NCBI RefSeq assembly: GCF_025370875.1
Contig: NZ_JAMXFD010000003.1
Coordinates: forward strand, 143,796 to 207,795
Reading direction: 5' to 3'
Length of the DNA: 64,000 bases
From: Laspinema palackyanum D2c
GTDB lineage: Bacteria; Cyanobacteriota; Cyanobacteriia; Cyanobacteriales; Laspinemataceae
This document shows, piece after piece, positions 8,052 to 16,894 of the stretch. The notes beneath the pieces were generated by a model. It did no database searches. It worked only from the letters and a program-made list of their open reading frames with translations, and was not told the DNA's origin. A program made the position numbers and the translations under genes. How positions within the stretch are numbered: position 1 is the stretch's first letter; the number at the start of each line of letters is the position of its first letter.

Positions 8052-10745
8052 TTAGCGAAGCTGTTCTAATTGGGGACTAACATGAACCCGAAGGGTTTGA
8101 CCTAATAACAACAGACGCCGGAGTTGGACGGGATCTCCGGGAGAAACGGCGAAGGATTCAGCCGAACCCGAGGCAATCGTAGTATCCAGAGAGGGGAGAC
8201 CGTGGCGATCGAGTTGACCCGTGAGCCAATAGAAATAAAGCTCTTGGGAGCGTTCTAGGGACAAGCCGAGATTGAGGCGTTGACCGACGGCAATCAGGCG
8301 TTCTAAGCGCTGAATATCGGCCTCTAGGAGTTCCGGTTGGGCTTCGTGGAGGAGGTCCCAGAGCGATCGCAGAATGGACCGTTCTAAAATGACTTTGGCC
8401 TCGGGTAGATAGAGATGGCAACGGGTATGTTCAGCTTCCGTGGCGATCGCTTCTAACTCCCCTAAATGCCCCGACATCACCTGTCCATCACCCTGGGCAA
8501 TCCCCAGTTCCTGTTCTAACCCCAGGACCGACTCCATACAGCGATGGCCCAAGGCAATCTCTGCGGCCACCTGTAACTCTTTCGGGACTGGCAGTTCATC
8601 CCGATGGAAGCCCATCATGATCCCATAATTATCCCGATACACCTGGCTGTAAAGTTGGTCTAGGCGCATCAAGGTTTCTTGACTTAACAGGCGCATGATC
8701 CGATGGCGTTCCTCGGCGAACAGGTCCCGCAGATTGTAGGATTTCCCATCAAAATGCTCATTCATCGCCAAAATAGCATGGGCGGCACTGGCTTCTTGCA
8801 GGACCCCAAACAGATGTTCTTTCATCTGAGTGTAGGCCCGTCGTCCCGTGAAGGGTTGAATGCTGCAATGGAAATCCCAACCGCCGAGATGAAGTACGGC
8901 AAAGACTAAATCGACACTTTCTCGGGTGATTTCCGAAACCAGTTGAAGTTGTCCCACTCCCAGGGTCAACGGACCCATGCGTTGCAACTGATAATCCCGT
9001 TGGTAAGCGTCATAACAGTAGACCCGCTGTTGGGGTCCATAGCTGGTAAAGAGTCCGCTGATGGCGTAATGGGCGGCAACTTGCTCTAAGCTAATTTGGT
9101 CCGTTTGGACCAGATCACGATAAACTCCGGCCCCATCTTTAAAAGCATCAACATTACTGGGTGCGAAGGCAAGACGGGCGATAAATTCTCGTTCGAGTTG
9201 AACTCCGGCGACATCTCCGGCGAGTTCGATCGCCCGGGCGGCATAGCGGAGAATTTGCACCCCTTCCGGACGGGAAAGTTCTTCAAAGAACCAACCGCAA
9301 CTGGTGTACATTAGCAGGCTATGACGCTGCATTTCCAGCAGGCGCAGGCCGTCTACTTGTTCTAGGGGAGTGAGGGGGCGAGTTTGATGGTGTCGAAAGA
9401 AGCGGTCAATATTTTCCGGGGAGCGATCGCGGACAATTTTGATATATTCATCCCGGGCCTGCCAGGGGTCTAAGAACAGGTGACGACCTTGTTCTTCATA
9501 GATGTCCGTGAGTTGATCCCGCAACCAGTTGAGGGAGTCGCGCAGGGGACGCCGCCATTTTTGATGCCAACTGCCACCGCCAGCGCAACCACAATCATCC
9601 TGCCAGCGATCGACGCCATGAGCGCAACTCCAAGCCGTGACGGGTTTGAGTTGGACTTCCCAGGCGGGGGGACTGATGCTCAAATAATGGGCAAAGTTGG
9701 TGACGGTCCAGCCATGTTTGGGGAATTCGCTAACGAAGGCGTAGGCGAGACATTTTTCGGTTCCGCCCTTGTGGTGACCGAAGGTTTCGCCGTCGGTGGC
9801 GACGGAGAGCAACTGACTGGGGCGACCATCCCCTTGAATGGCTAACCCTAAGCGTCCGAGGAGGTTATGGGAATTGTTCAGGAGGTCATCAAAGCCCATA
9901 TCTCGGGAAATCGGACCATCGTAGAAGAAGATATCGATGGATTTCCGGTTGTCTCCCTCTTGGGTGTCTCCCCCTTGGGGATCAGGGAGAAAACAGCGAT
10001 AAGGCCGGGTGGGATCAATTTGTGCACCGCCGACTTCGATCCAGTCCGGTTCAGGTTCTCCTTCAGGGGGGATCATGCGGCAGCGTTGGGCTTGGGAGGG
10101 GGCCAGAATAATAAATTTAATGCCTTCGGCAACTAGGGCTTCGAGGGTGGGGTAGTCTACGGCAGTTTCTGCTAACCACATTCCCTCGGGATCACGTCCA
10201 AAGCGGGATCGGAAGTCTTCTTTACCCCAGCGAATTTGGGTGTATTTATCCCGTTCGTTGGCGAGGGGAATAATGATGTGGTTGTAGACTTGGGCGATCG
10301 CATTGCCATGACCGTTGAGACGCTGTGCACTTTTGCGATCGGCTTCGATGATGCGATTGTACACTTCCATGTCATAGCGTTCCAGCCATGTCATTAAAGT
10401 CGCACCGATATTAAAGCTGAGATATTCATAGTTATTGACGATCCCCACTACTTCTCCAGAGTCGTTGAAGACTCGGGCGTAGGCATTCGGACGATAGCAT
10501 TCGTGATAAATCCGCTCGTTCCAGTCGTGAAAGGGGGAGGCACTCGGTTGTCGCTCGATCGCATCTAAATAGGGGTTTTCTCGCGGGGGTTGGTAAAAAT
10601 GTCCATGAATCGAGACATACACACCCGTGGCGGTTTTGATGGGATCAACTTTGGCCGGTTCGGTCCGAGTTCCTGGGGTTTTTTCTGGAGTTAGGGTGGA
10701 TAAGGTCGGATTCAGCATAATTGCTGTGTCGGATGGGGTTGTCAT
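8052..10745 (-). CDS. Glycoside hydrolase family 57 protein with DUF3536 domain
   Basis: The protein (897 residues) joins a GH57 catalytic domain in the first 400 residues to a DUF3536 region. GH57 enzymes hydrolyse or rearrange alpha-glucans such as glycogen. Visible motifs are H-G-H-F-Y-Q-P-P-R near the start, G-M-W-L-A-E holding the expected catalytic glutamate, and V-A-T-D-G-E-T-F-G-H-H holding the acid aspartate. The true substrate is not known for this DUF3536 subgroup. The ATG at 10745 gives M-T-T-P-S-D; a TTG eight codons earlier is less likely. glgP, 18 kb away, may act on the same storage polymer. Confidence 0.9.
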   Translation of the reverse strand: MTTPSDTAIMLNPTLSTLTPEKTPGTRTEPAKVDPIKTATGVYVSIHGHFYQPPRENPYLDAIERQPSASPFHDWNERIYHECYRPNAYARVFNDSGEVVGIVNNYEYLSFNIGATLMTWLERYDMEVYNRIIEADRKSAQRLNGHGNAIAQVYNHIIIPLANERDKYTQIRWGKEDFRSRFGRDPEGMWLAETAVDYPTLEALVAEGIKFIILAPSQAQRCRMIPPEGEPEPDWIEVGGAQIDPTRPYRCFLPDPQGGDTQEGDNRKSIDIFFYDGPISRDMGFDDLLNNSHNLLGRLGLAIQGDGRPSQLLSVATDGETFGHHKGGTEKCLAYAFVSEFPKHGWTVTNFAHYLSISPPAWEVQLKPVTAWSCAHGVDRWQDDCGCAGGGSWHQKWRRPLRDSLNWLRDQLTDIYEEQGRHLFLDPWQARDEYIKIVRDRSPENIDRFFRHHQTRPLTPLEQVDGLRLLEMQRHSLLMYTSCGWFFEELSRPEGVQILRYAARAIELAGDVAGVQLEREFIARLAFAPSNVDAFKDGAGVYRDLVQTDQISLEQVAAHYAISGLFTSYGPQQRVYCYDAYQRDYQLQRMGPLTLGVGQLQLVSEITRESVDLVFAVLHLGGWDFHCSIQPFTGRRAYTQMKEHLFGVLQEASAAHAILAMNEHFDGKSYNLRDLFAEERHRIMRLLSQETLMRLDQLYSQVYRDNYGIMMGFHRDELPVPKELQVAAEIALGHRCMESVLGLEQELGIAQGDGQVMSGHLGELEAIATEAEHTRCHLYLPEAKVILERSILRSLWDLLHEAQPELLEADIQRLERLIAVGQRLNLGLSLERSQELYFYWLTGQLDRHGLPSLDTTIASGSAESFAVSPGDPVQLRRLLLLGQTLRVHVSPQLEQLR

Positions 10746-11080
10746 ACTGTTAGATCTACAACTAAACAATCGATAAAATCTATCTTTAGGCAGGCGATCG
10801 CTAGGGTACAGAGTGTTGGATTAAGTGCAGGCAATTTTAAGCAAGTAGCGTGGCGATCGCAAAGGCCATGACCAACTTGGTACAAACCACCTTGCTCTGC
10901 GCCTCAACGGTGATAGTCCTTGCTTGTACCTCATGCTCTCGGGCTATCTCTGGGGCGATCGCTGTTCTATCCGTTTTCTGCTATGAAGCTATCTGTCGGC
11001 ACTATAACCGATCCCCATTGCAAATAGTGTGACTCCTGTCTTAATTTCACACTTCAAAACAAATCTTTATTTTCTGAAAC
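10746..11080. other. Left part of the 772-base spacer upstream of the Ca2+/H+ antiporter gene
   Basis: No gene is supported. A 60-codon ORF at 10850-11032 is Cys- and Ala-rich, starts inside a HIP1 site and has no ribosome site, so it is left out. Confidence 0.35.
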
Positions 11081-11108
11081 TTGCAAATCAAAATGTCTAT
11101 GCTATAAT
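11081..11108 (+). promoter_or_regulatory. Sigma-70-type promoter for the antiporter leader
   Basis: TTGCAA at 11081-11086 and a perfect TATAAT at 11103-11108 are 16 bases apart. A start near 11115 would give a leader of about 400 bases before the antiporter ATG at 11518. No other obvious promoter lies closer to the gene. Confidence 0.6.
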
Positions 11109-11147
11109 CCGCTACTCAAGAGTTCCCTAGGGGTTTATCTCTTGATC

Positions 11148-11228
11148 ATGAATACATCTAAACCCAAGGTTAGGCGCTTTTGTGCTACAACAGGTTTCGT
11201 TATGACTGAACAAATTCTGAACTCCTAG
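11148..11228 (+). CDS. Possible 26-residue leader peptide
   Basis: An ATG-to-TAG reading frame lies directly after the strong promoter, with the peptide start M-N-T-S-K-P-K-V-R-R and basic, slightly hydrophobic content. No clear ribosome site precedes it. It could be a regulatory upstream ORF or chance. Confidence 0.25.
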   Translation: MNTSKPKVRRFCATTGFVMTEQILNS

Positions 11229-11268
11229 TCTAATTACCTAGCCAAGGCCGGAGGCAAGGGATAGAAGG

Positions 11269-11330
11269 GGCGGGACGTGAACCCGCCTTGTCTTGAAGCC
11301 AGTCCACTCATGCAGGCCAATTTCAAGACA
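11269..11330 (+). promoter_or_regulatory. Structured leader hairpins upstream of the antiporter
   Basis: Two adjacent stems are visible. The first is GGCGGG/CCCGCC (11269-11274 and 11282-11287, 7-base loop). The second is TGTCTTGAA/TTCAAGACA (11289-11297 and 11322-11330, 24-base loop), a perfect 9-bp stem. They lie in the transcribed leader of a cation antiporter, so a riboswitch or other cis-regulatory RNA is possible. I could not match them to a known riboswitch family. Confidence 0.4.
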
Positions 11331-11517
11331 GTCTATCAGCTAAACTCTGAGGAGAACTGCCAGATCAACCGGACTAAAACTCTCATGCGATCGGTCGTTT
11401 CCCTCCCTAGACTCGGACCTCAAAAGCCCGGTTAACGGCTAGGAATCCCCGCTAAAACAGACCCGATTCTCCCGGTTCAATTCCCACTCATTTTCTTACT
11501 GAAACCTAACCAATTTG

Positions 11518-12612
11518 ATGTCCCTCAAAAACATTATTTTCATCGGTTTACTTGTCTTTGTCCCCATTTCCATTGCCGGTCATTTTCTCGAATGGGGACC
11601 GTTAACCATTTTTTTAACCGCTTGTTTGGGAATTATTCCCTTAGCTGCTTGGATGGGAACCGCCACGGAAGAAATTGCGGTGGTTGTCGGTCCCAATATT
11701 GGGGGATTACTGAATGCCACCTTTGGCAATGCCACTGAATTAATTATCGCCTTGGTTGCCCTCAATGCTGGCTTAATCAATGTTGTCAAAGCCAGCATTA
11801 CCGGGTCAATTATTAGTAACCTACTCCTCGTTATGGGGTTTTCCATGCTGCTGGGAGGACTGAGGTACAAAGAACAAGTATTTCAACCAATTGTCGCCCG
11901 GTTGAATGCCTCGGTGATGACGCTGGCGGTAATTGCCATGTTACTGCCCACAGCGGTAGAGTTCACCTCCACCGGCATCGCAGAAAAGACCATGCAGCAA
12001 CTCTCAACCTGCGTGGCGATCGTCTTAATCCTGGTTTATGTCTTAACCCTGGTGTTTTCCATGAAAACCCATGCCTACCTCTGTGATGTTGGGGAAGCAG
12101 AGTTAGAAGGGGAAGAAGGTGAACCTGTCAAACCGCCGAATGTCTTGTTATGGACGGGGGTACTATTAGCCTGCACCCTGATGGTAGCTGTTGAATCAGA
12201 ATTGTTAGTTGCTTCCCTAGAAGAAGCTACTTCTCTATTGGGATTAACGGCACTCTTTACCGGGGTAATTGTCGTTCCCATTATTGGCAATGCCGCAGAA
12301 CACGCTACAGCAGTTACAGTGGCGATGAAGAATAAGATGGACCTCTCTGTATCCGTGGCCCTGGGGTCAAGTTTGCAAATTGCCTTGTTTGTTGCGCCCG
12401 TGTTAGTCATTGCCGGTTATATCCTGGATAAACCGATGGATTTGAACTTCAACCCCTTTGAACTGGTGGCGGTTGCGGTATCGGTGGTGATTGCTAATTC
12501 GGTCAGTTCTGATGGCCGTTCTGATTGGCTGGAGGGGACTTTGCTCCTGGCAACTTATCTCGTGTTGGGATTAGCATTTTACTTCCATCCGGAGATTGCA
12601 GGGATTGGTTAA
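11518..12612 (+). CDS. Calcium/proton exchanger (CaCA superfamily, Cax type)
   Basis: The product expels Ca2+ (or a related divalent cation) across the membrane in exchange for protons. It has about eleven hydrophobic helices in 364 residues. The two inverted alpha repeats carry the signature G-N-A-T-E-L in the first half and G-N-A-A-E-H-A-T-A-V in the second, whose Glu residues bind the ion. An acidic loop (E-A-E-L-E-G-E-E-G-E) divides the halves, as in other Cax proteins. The ATG at 11518 is chosen; a TTG one codon earlier is also in frame. A long structured leader precedes it and a terminator follows. Confidence 0.93.
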   Translation: MSLKNIIFIGLLVFVPISIAGHFLEWGPLTIFLTACLGIIPLAAWMGTATEEIAVVVGPNIGGLLNATFGNATELIIALVALNAGLINVVKASITGSIISNLLLVMGFSMLLGGLRYKEQVFQPIVARLNASVMTLAVIAMLLPTAVEFTSTGIAEKTMQQLSTCVAIVLILVYVLTLVFSMKTHAYLCDVGEAELEGEEGEPVKPPNVLLWTGVLLACTLMVAVESELLVASLEEATSLLGLTALFTGVIVVPIIGNAAEHATAVTVAMKNKMDLSVSVALGSSLQIALFVAPVLVIAGYILDKPMDLNFNPFELVAVAVSVVIANSVSSDGRSDWLEGTLLLATYLVLGLAFYFHPEIAGIG

Positions 12613-12650
12613 AAATTTGGCATTGGGTTAAAAGAGTTCGATAAAATCAG

Positions 12651-12677
12651 GGTGAGCATTGCTCCCCTTTTTTTTTG
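12651..12677 (+). terminator. Rho-independent terminator of the antiporter gene
   Basis: A GGTGAGC/GCTCCCC stem with one mismatch and a 3-base loop is followed directly by a run of nine T residues, 39 bases after the stop. Confidence 0.75.
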
Positions 12678-12749
12678 CCTAGAGGGGTTTGGGGTTGGCG
12701 CGTTTGAACCCGTTAGGAGATCGATCGCCCGGTTCTATCATTCTCAGCA

Positions 12750-14792
12750 ATGATGCAGGCAGACTTATACCGCAACCCAAGTGTCGAGAATCCCACCTAT
12801 ACTACAGATAGTGGTTTTCTGAATTTGCGATCGGCCCAAGTCTCGACCTTACCCGCTCAATCCAGCCCCCAAGCGCTTATGAGCTATTGCATTAACCCCG
12901 CCTGTCCTTCCCCCCACAATTCGGATCACAAACTCTTCTGTCTCAGTTGTGGGATGCAATTGCTGCTGAACCGTCGCTATCGTCCAGTCAAAGCCCTCAG
13001 TTCTGGGGGCTTTAGCGTCATTTATCAAGTCGATGACCAAGGCTTCCCAAAAGTCCTCAAAGTCCTCAACCTTACCCAATTTACCACCCTCCAAGCCCAA
13101 AAAAAAGCCGTTTCCCTGTTTGAACGAGAAGCGCGGGTCCTCAGTGAACTCCATCGCCCAGGGATTCCCTACATGGAACCCTCGGCTTATTTTACGATCG
13201 CCCCTCCGAACTACAAAACTCCCTTACACTGTCTCGTCATGGAAAAAATTGAGGGAGTGAACCTAGAAGAATGGCTGAAACAACAAGACACTCCCCTCGC
13301 CCAACCCCTCGCCCTAGAATGGCTGAAACAATTGGTTTTACTCCTCGAAGAAGTCCATCAGCACCAATTTTTCCATCGGGATATTAAACCCAGTAATATC
13401 ATGCGCCAACCCGATGGCAATTTGGCCTTAATTGACTTTGGAACGGTCCTAGAGGTCGCCCATCTGGAACTCTCCCCCCAAACTATCACCCCTGCCGGAA
13501 CCGTAATCATTTCCAGAGGATATGCGCCACCGGAACAGGAAAAAGGGCATACCGTGGAACAATCTGACTTTTTTGCCTTGGGTCGAACCTTTGTCTATTT
13601 GCTAACCCGTCAGCATCCCCTGACCTTTTATGAACCCTATACGGATGAATTCCGCTGGCGGAGGAATGCGCCTGGGGTTTCCGATGAGTTCGCCGAATTT
13701 CTCGATCGCCTAATGGCACCGTTCCCCTCCCAGCGTCCCCGCAATACCGGGGAAATTTTATCCGAACTTGCCCGGTTAGAGCAGATTCACAACAGCCACC
13801 CCGGGGTTCATTCCGTGCCACCGAGCCCGAAAATTATTGCTTTCCCTGCACCTTCTGGCGTTAAACCCACCAGCCCCGATTTTACCCTCGATCGCACCTT
13901 GGTCGGACATCAAGATGGGGTCTGGTCTGTGGCCCTTTCTCCCCGGGGTCATATCCTCGTCACCGGCAGTTGGGATAACACCATTAAAGTCTGGAACCTG
14001 GCTACAGGGCAGTTATTACGGACTCTGATGGGTCATCAGGAGGCGGTGTGGTCCGTGGCAGTCACTGCCGATGGTAAAACCCTGGCATCCGGCAGTTCAG
14101 ATCAGCAGATTAAAATCTGGAACCTCCGCACGGGACAATTAATTCACACCCTCACGGGTCATTCTAACTGGGTCGCGGCAGTGGACCTCTCCCCCAATGG
14201 TCAACTGATTGCCTCGGGGAGTTCGGATAAAACCATTAAAGTCTGGTCCCTCAAGAGTGGAGAATTAATCCATACCCTCCAGGGTCATTGCTATGCGGTG
14301 ACTTGCATCGCCTTTACTCCCGATGGCAAAACCCTCGTCAGTGGGAGTGGGGACAAAACCCTGAAAATTTGGTCCCTGACTACGGGAGAATGCCTCGCAA
14401 CTTTCACGGGACATCGCGCCTCGGTGACTTGCCTTGCCATTAGTCCCGATGGCAAAACTGGGGTGAGTGGGGATCTCAAGCAGACCCTTTGTGTCTGGGA
14501 TTTAGAACGGCGAAGACTGAACTATACCCTCTCGGGTCATTCGGGAACGATTTGGTCTGTGGCGATCGCCCCGGATGGTCAACAGTTTGTCAGCAGTTCT
14601 CGGGATAAAACGGTTAAAATTTGGAACTTACAAACCGGGGAATTACGCGGCACTCTGATGGGTCATCGCAGTGCCGTGAATGGGGTGGCGATCGCCCGGA
14701 GTGGGAAAATTCTCGTCAGTGCCAGTCATGACCAAACTATCAAAATTTGGCGATCAGCCCATCAACCCTCAAACCTGGCGATCGGTTCATGA
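12750..14792 (+). CDS. Serine/threonine protein kinase with N-terminal Cys4 motif and WD40 repeats
   Basis: The 680-residue protein has three parts. Four cysteines (47, 52, 64 and 67) form a zinc-ribbon-like start typical of cyanobacterial 4-Cys kinases. A kinase domain runs from about 75 to 340, with G-G-F-S-V as the glycine loop, the catalytic loop H-R-D-I-K-P-S-N (Asp211) and D-F-G at 229-231. From about 380 to 675 seven WD40 repeats, each ending near (I/V)-K-(I/V)-W, form one propeller, likely a partner-binding platform. The protein is probably cytosolic. Targets are unknown. Two adjacent ATG codons (12750 and 12753) may start it. Confidence 0.93.
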   Translation: MMQADLYRNPSVENPTYTTDSGFLNLRSAQVSTLPAQSSPQALMSYCINPACPSPHNSDHKLFCLSCGMQLLLNRRYRPVKALSSGGFSVIYQVDDQGFPKVLKVLNLTQFTTLQAQKKAVSLFEREARVLSELHRPGIPYMEPSAYFTIAPPNYKTPLHCLVMEKIEGVNLEEWLKQQDTPLAQPLALEWLKQLVLLLEEVHQHQFFHRDIKPSNIMRQPDGNLALIDFGTVLEVAHLELSPQTITPAGTVIISRGYAPPEQEKGHTVEQSDFFALGRTFVYLLTRQHPLTFYEPYTDEFRWRRNAPGVSDEFAEFLDRLMAPFPSQRPRNTGEILSELARLEQIHNSHPGVHSVPPSPKIIAFPAPSGVKPTSPDFTLDRTLVGHQDGVWSVALSPRGHILVTGSWDNTIKVWNLATGQLLRTLMGHQEAVWSVAVTADGKTLASGSSDQQIKIWNLRTGQLIHTLTGHSNWVAAVDLSPNGQLIASGSSDKTIKVWSLKSGELIHTLQGHCYAVTCIAFTPDGKTLVSGSGDKTLKIWSLTTGECLATFTGHRASVTCLAISPDGKTGVSGDLKQTLCVWDLERRRLNYTLSGHSGTIWSVAIAPDGQQFVSSSRDKTVKIWNLQTGELRGTLMGHRSAVNGVAIARSGKILVSASHDQTIKIWRSAHQPSNLAIGS

Positions 14793-14932
14793 CTTTCTCT
14801 GAGACAGGTTGCTGATAAGGAATTCGGTTGTGATAGGGCTTTAAACACGAGTAGGGTGGGCATTGCCCACTGTAAGGAAAGGTGGGCAGTGCCCACCCTA
14901 CTTTTAACTTTCTCTGAAACAGGTTCCTGATA
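14791..14932. repeat. Palindromic element flanked by 27-base direct repeats
   Basis: The core, 14850-14902, is a near-perfect 21-bp stem whose arms are themselves palindromic (GTGGGCA-t-TGCCCAC). A 27-base sequence (core CTTTCTCTGA-ACAGGTT-CTGATA) occurs on both sides, at 14791-14817 and 14906-14932, with a few mismatches. The first copy begins inside the kinase stop codon. This resembles an insertion of a small palindromic repeat. Confidence 0.7.
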
Positions 14933-15236
14933 CATTGCTCTTATCCCTAACTCCTCTCAAAATTAACTCCCTTCTGTTCACTTCCCAACCTTACATCCCA
15001 TCTCGCGCTACATGGGCAACTCGGGTAAATAGCTATTTCTTTTTAAAGAGTCCGATTAACCCCTTTAGATAGAGGTCACCTTCGCCGTAAACAAGATAAA
15101 TTAGGGAAACATTGATAACTGTAATCATTAAATCCACCCATTAATTCAGTCTGGATTGGAACAGAAGAATCCTGACCCCCCAGCCTACAACCTTAACAGA
15201 CAACTAAACACCCATCCCAGCCGAAGAGGTACAATT
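14793..15236. other. Spacer with a repeat element before the DUF760 gene
   Basis: Its left part is the palindromic repeat with flanking direct repeats described separately. The rest, to 15236, is AT-rich and holds only the DUF760 upstream region. Confidence 0.4.
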
Positions 15237-15578
15237 ATGAATCCTGAATCCAATCGCCCGCCCGAATTTCTCTCAGAAGAGGGAGACAATAATTTACTGT
15301 GGGACTACTTACAATCCTTGAGTCCGGAAGCCGTTTCCCAACTCTCTCGACCTAGCTCCTCTGATGTGTTTCAAGTCATGGAACGCAACATCATCGGCTT
15401 GTTAGGAAATCTTCCCCCGGAACACTTTGGCGTGACGATTACCACCAGTCGCGAGCATCTCGGACGAATTTTAGCCTCAGCGATGATTAGTGGCTATTTT
15501 CTCCGCAATGCGGAACAACGCATGGCTTTTGAAAACTCCTTACATTTTACCGAATCTCATCCTAAAATTCATGAGTAA
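15237..15578 (+). CDS. DUF760-domain protein
   Basis: This 113-residue protein belongs to DUF760, a family of cyanobacteria and plant plastids without a settled general function. It is mostly helical and lacks signal or membrane segments. Recognisable stretches are L-W-D-Y-L-Q-S-L-S-P-E and M-L/I-S-G-Y-F-L-R-N-A-E-Q-R near the end. The ATG at 15237 is preceded by the ribosome-like GAAGAGGT 6-7 bases away; a longer frame from 15156 is not family-like. mutY begins 20 bases after its stop, so the two may be co-transcribed. Confidence 0.82.
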   Translation: MNPESNRPPEFLSEEGDNNLLWDYLQSLSPEAVSQLSRPSSSDVFQVMERNIIGLLGNLPPEHFGVTITTSREHLGRILASAMISGYFLRNAEQRMAFENSLHFTESHPKIHE

Positions 15579-15598
15579 ATCGCGCGTTAAGTCGTAGG

Positions 15599-16756
15599 GT
15601 GGAGTTGAAAAAATTAAATCAAAACCAGAGTGTCACTCGAACTTCGGCAGGCTCATCCCAGAGTTTGCCGAATTTTGCTATCTTAGACCTGCGGGACTCT
15701 CTGCTGAGTTGGTATGCCCAAGAAGGACGAGATTTACCTTGGCGTCACCACCGGGATCCCTATCCCATTTGGATCTCGGAAATTATGTTACAGCAGACCC
15801 AAGTTAAAACGGTTATCCCCTATTATTATCGATGGTTGGAGCGTTTTCCAACGGTCGCCAGTTTAGCCGAATCCAGTCAACAGGATGTGCTCAAATTGTG
15901 GCAAGGGTTGGGATATTATGCTCGTGCACGCAATTTACACGCCGGTGCTCAGGCGATCGTTCAGGACTATGGAGGCAGATTTCCCAGGACCCTAGAAGCG
16001 GCGCTGGCGTTACCGGGAATTGGTCGAACCACGGCAGGAGGAATCCTCAGTGCGGCGTTTAATTTACCCCTGCCGATTCTCGATGGGAATGTGAAGCGGA
16101 TTTTCGCTAGACTCATAGGGTTGCAGGTGCCACCGGCAAAGGCGATGAAGCTGTTATGGCAGTGTTCAGAAGTCTTGCTAGATCCTGAAAATCCTCGGGA
16201 TTTTAATCAGGCTTTGATGGATTTGGGGGCGACTCTATGCACTCCGAAGGCTCCTGAGTGCAGTCGCTGTCCTTGGATGGCTCACTGTCAGGCTTATCAT
16301 TTACATATTCAGGCTGATTTACCCATGCGTGAAACCTCTAGTCCCCTCCCCCATAAACTGATTGGTGTAGCCGTGATTTGGAATGAACGAGGGGAGATTT
16401 TGATTGATCGGCGACGTCAGGAAGGACTCCTCGGGGGGTTATGGGAATTTCCAGGGGGGAAAATTGAACCGGGAGAAACGGTGTCGGATTGTATCCACCG
16501 GGAAATTCGGGAGGAGTTGGCGATCGCGGTGGAAGTAGGTGCACAACTGATTACGCTAGAACACGCTTATACCCATTTTCGGGTGACTTTAACGGTTCAT
16601 CATTGTCGTCATGTTGCCGGGGAACCACAACCGTTGGAATCCGATGAAGTGCGCTGGGTGGGATTAGATGAAATCGACCAGTTTCCGTTTCCCAAAGCGA
16701 ATGTCAAGATTATTGAGGCGCTCCGTCAGTCCCCCAATTCTTCATTTCAGCCGTAG
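15599..16756 (+). CDS. mutY: A/G-specific adenine glycosylase with C-terminal NUDIX-like domain
   Basis: MutY removes adenine mispaired with 8-oxoguanine, protecting DNA from oxidative transversions, which matters in an oxygen-evolving cell. The glycosylase domain has Glu61 in I-S-E-I-M-L-Q-Q-T-Q, the helix-hairpin-helix L-P-G-I-G-R-T-T-A-G (138-147) and Asp162 in L-D-G-N-V-K-R. The iron-sulfur ligands are Cys214, 221, 224 and 230 (C-x6-C-x2-C-x5-C). From about residue 250 a MutT-like domain shows G-G-K-I-E-P-G-E and R-E-I-R-E-E-L, close to a full NUDIX box. The start is GTG or the TTG two codons later. Confidence 0.93.
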   Translation: MELKKLNQNQSVTRTSAGSSQSLPNFAILDLRDSLLSWYAQEGRDLPWRHHRDPYPIWISEIMLQQTQVKTVIPYYYRWLERFPTVASLAESSQQDVLKLWQGLGYYARARNLHAGAQAIVQDYGGRFPRTLEAALALPGIGRTTAGGILSAAFNLPLPILDGNVKRIFARLIGLQVPPAKAMKLLWQCSEVLLDPENPRDFNQALMDLGATLCTPKAPECSRCPWMAHCQAYHLHIQADLPMRETSSPLPHKLIGVAVIWNERGEILIDRRRQEGLLGGLWEFPGGKIEPGETVSDCIHREIREELAIAVEVGAQLITLEHAYTHFRVTLTVHHCRHVAGEPQPLESDEVRWVGLDEIDQFPFPKANVKIIEALRQSPNSSFQP

Positions 16757-16799
16757 CCCGAACCCAAATCAGCTTAAGGCATTAAGTTAGGGTTTTAGG

Positions 16800-16830
16800 G
16801 TAGAGATGCACCCAATTGGTGCGTCTCTAC
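16800..16830. repeat. GTAGAGAYGCACC palindrome
   Basis: A 13-bp stem (16800-16812 and 16818-16830) with one wobble pair and loop CAATT. This hairpin type is a common interspersed repeat in filamentous cyanobacteria. It may also end mutY transcription. Confidence 0.7.
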
Positions 16831-16894
16831 GGTGGAATGTTCAGGGTCGAATTGAGGGATTTAGCACATTCACCATTGCGGGGGAAAAGGGTGG

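Noticed and set aside
10850..11032. 60-codon ORF upstream of the antiporter promoter
   Set aside because: Starts inside a HIP1 site, no ribosome site, odd Cys/Ala content, no recognisable family.
11440..11510. tRNA-like CGGTTCAATTCCC arm
   Set aside because: No acceptor stem or anticodon arm fits at the right distance.
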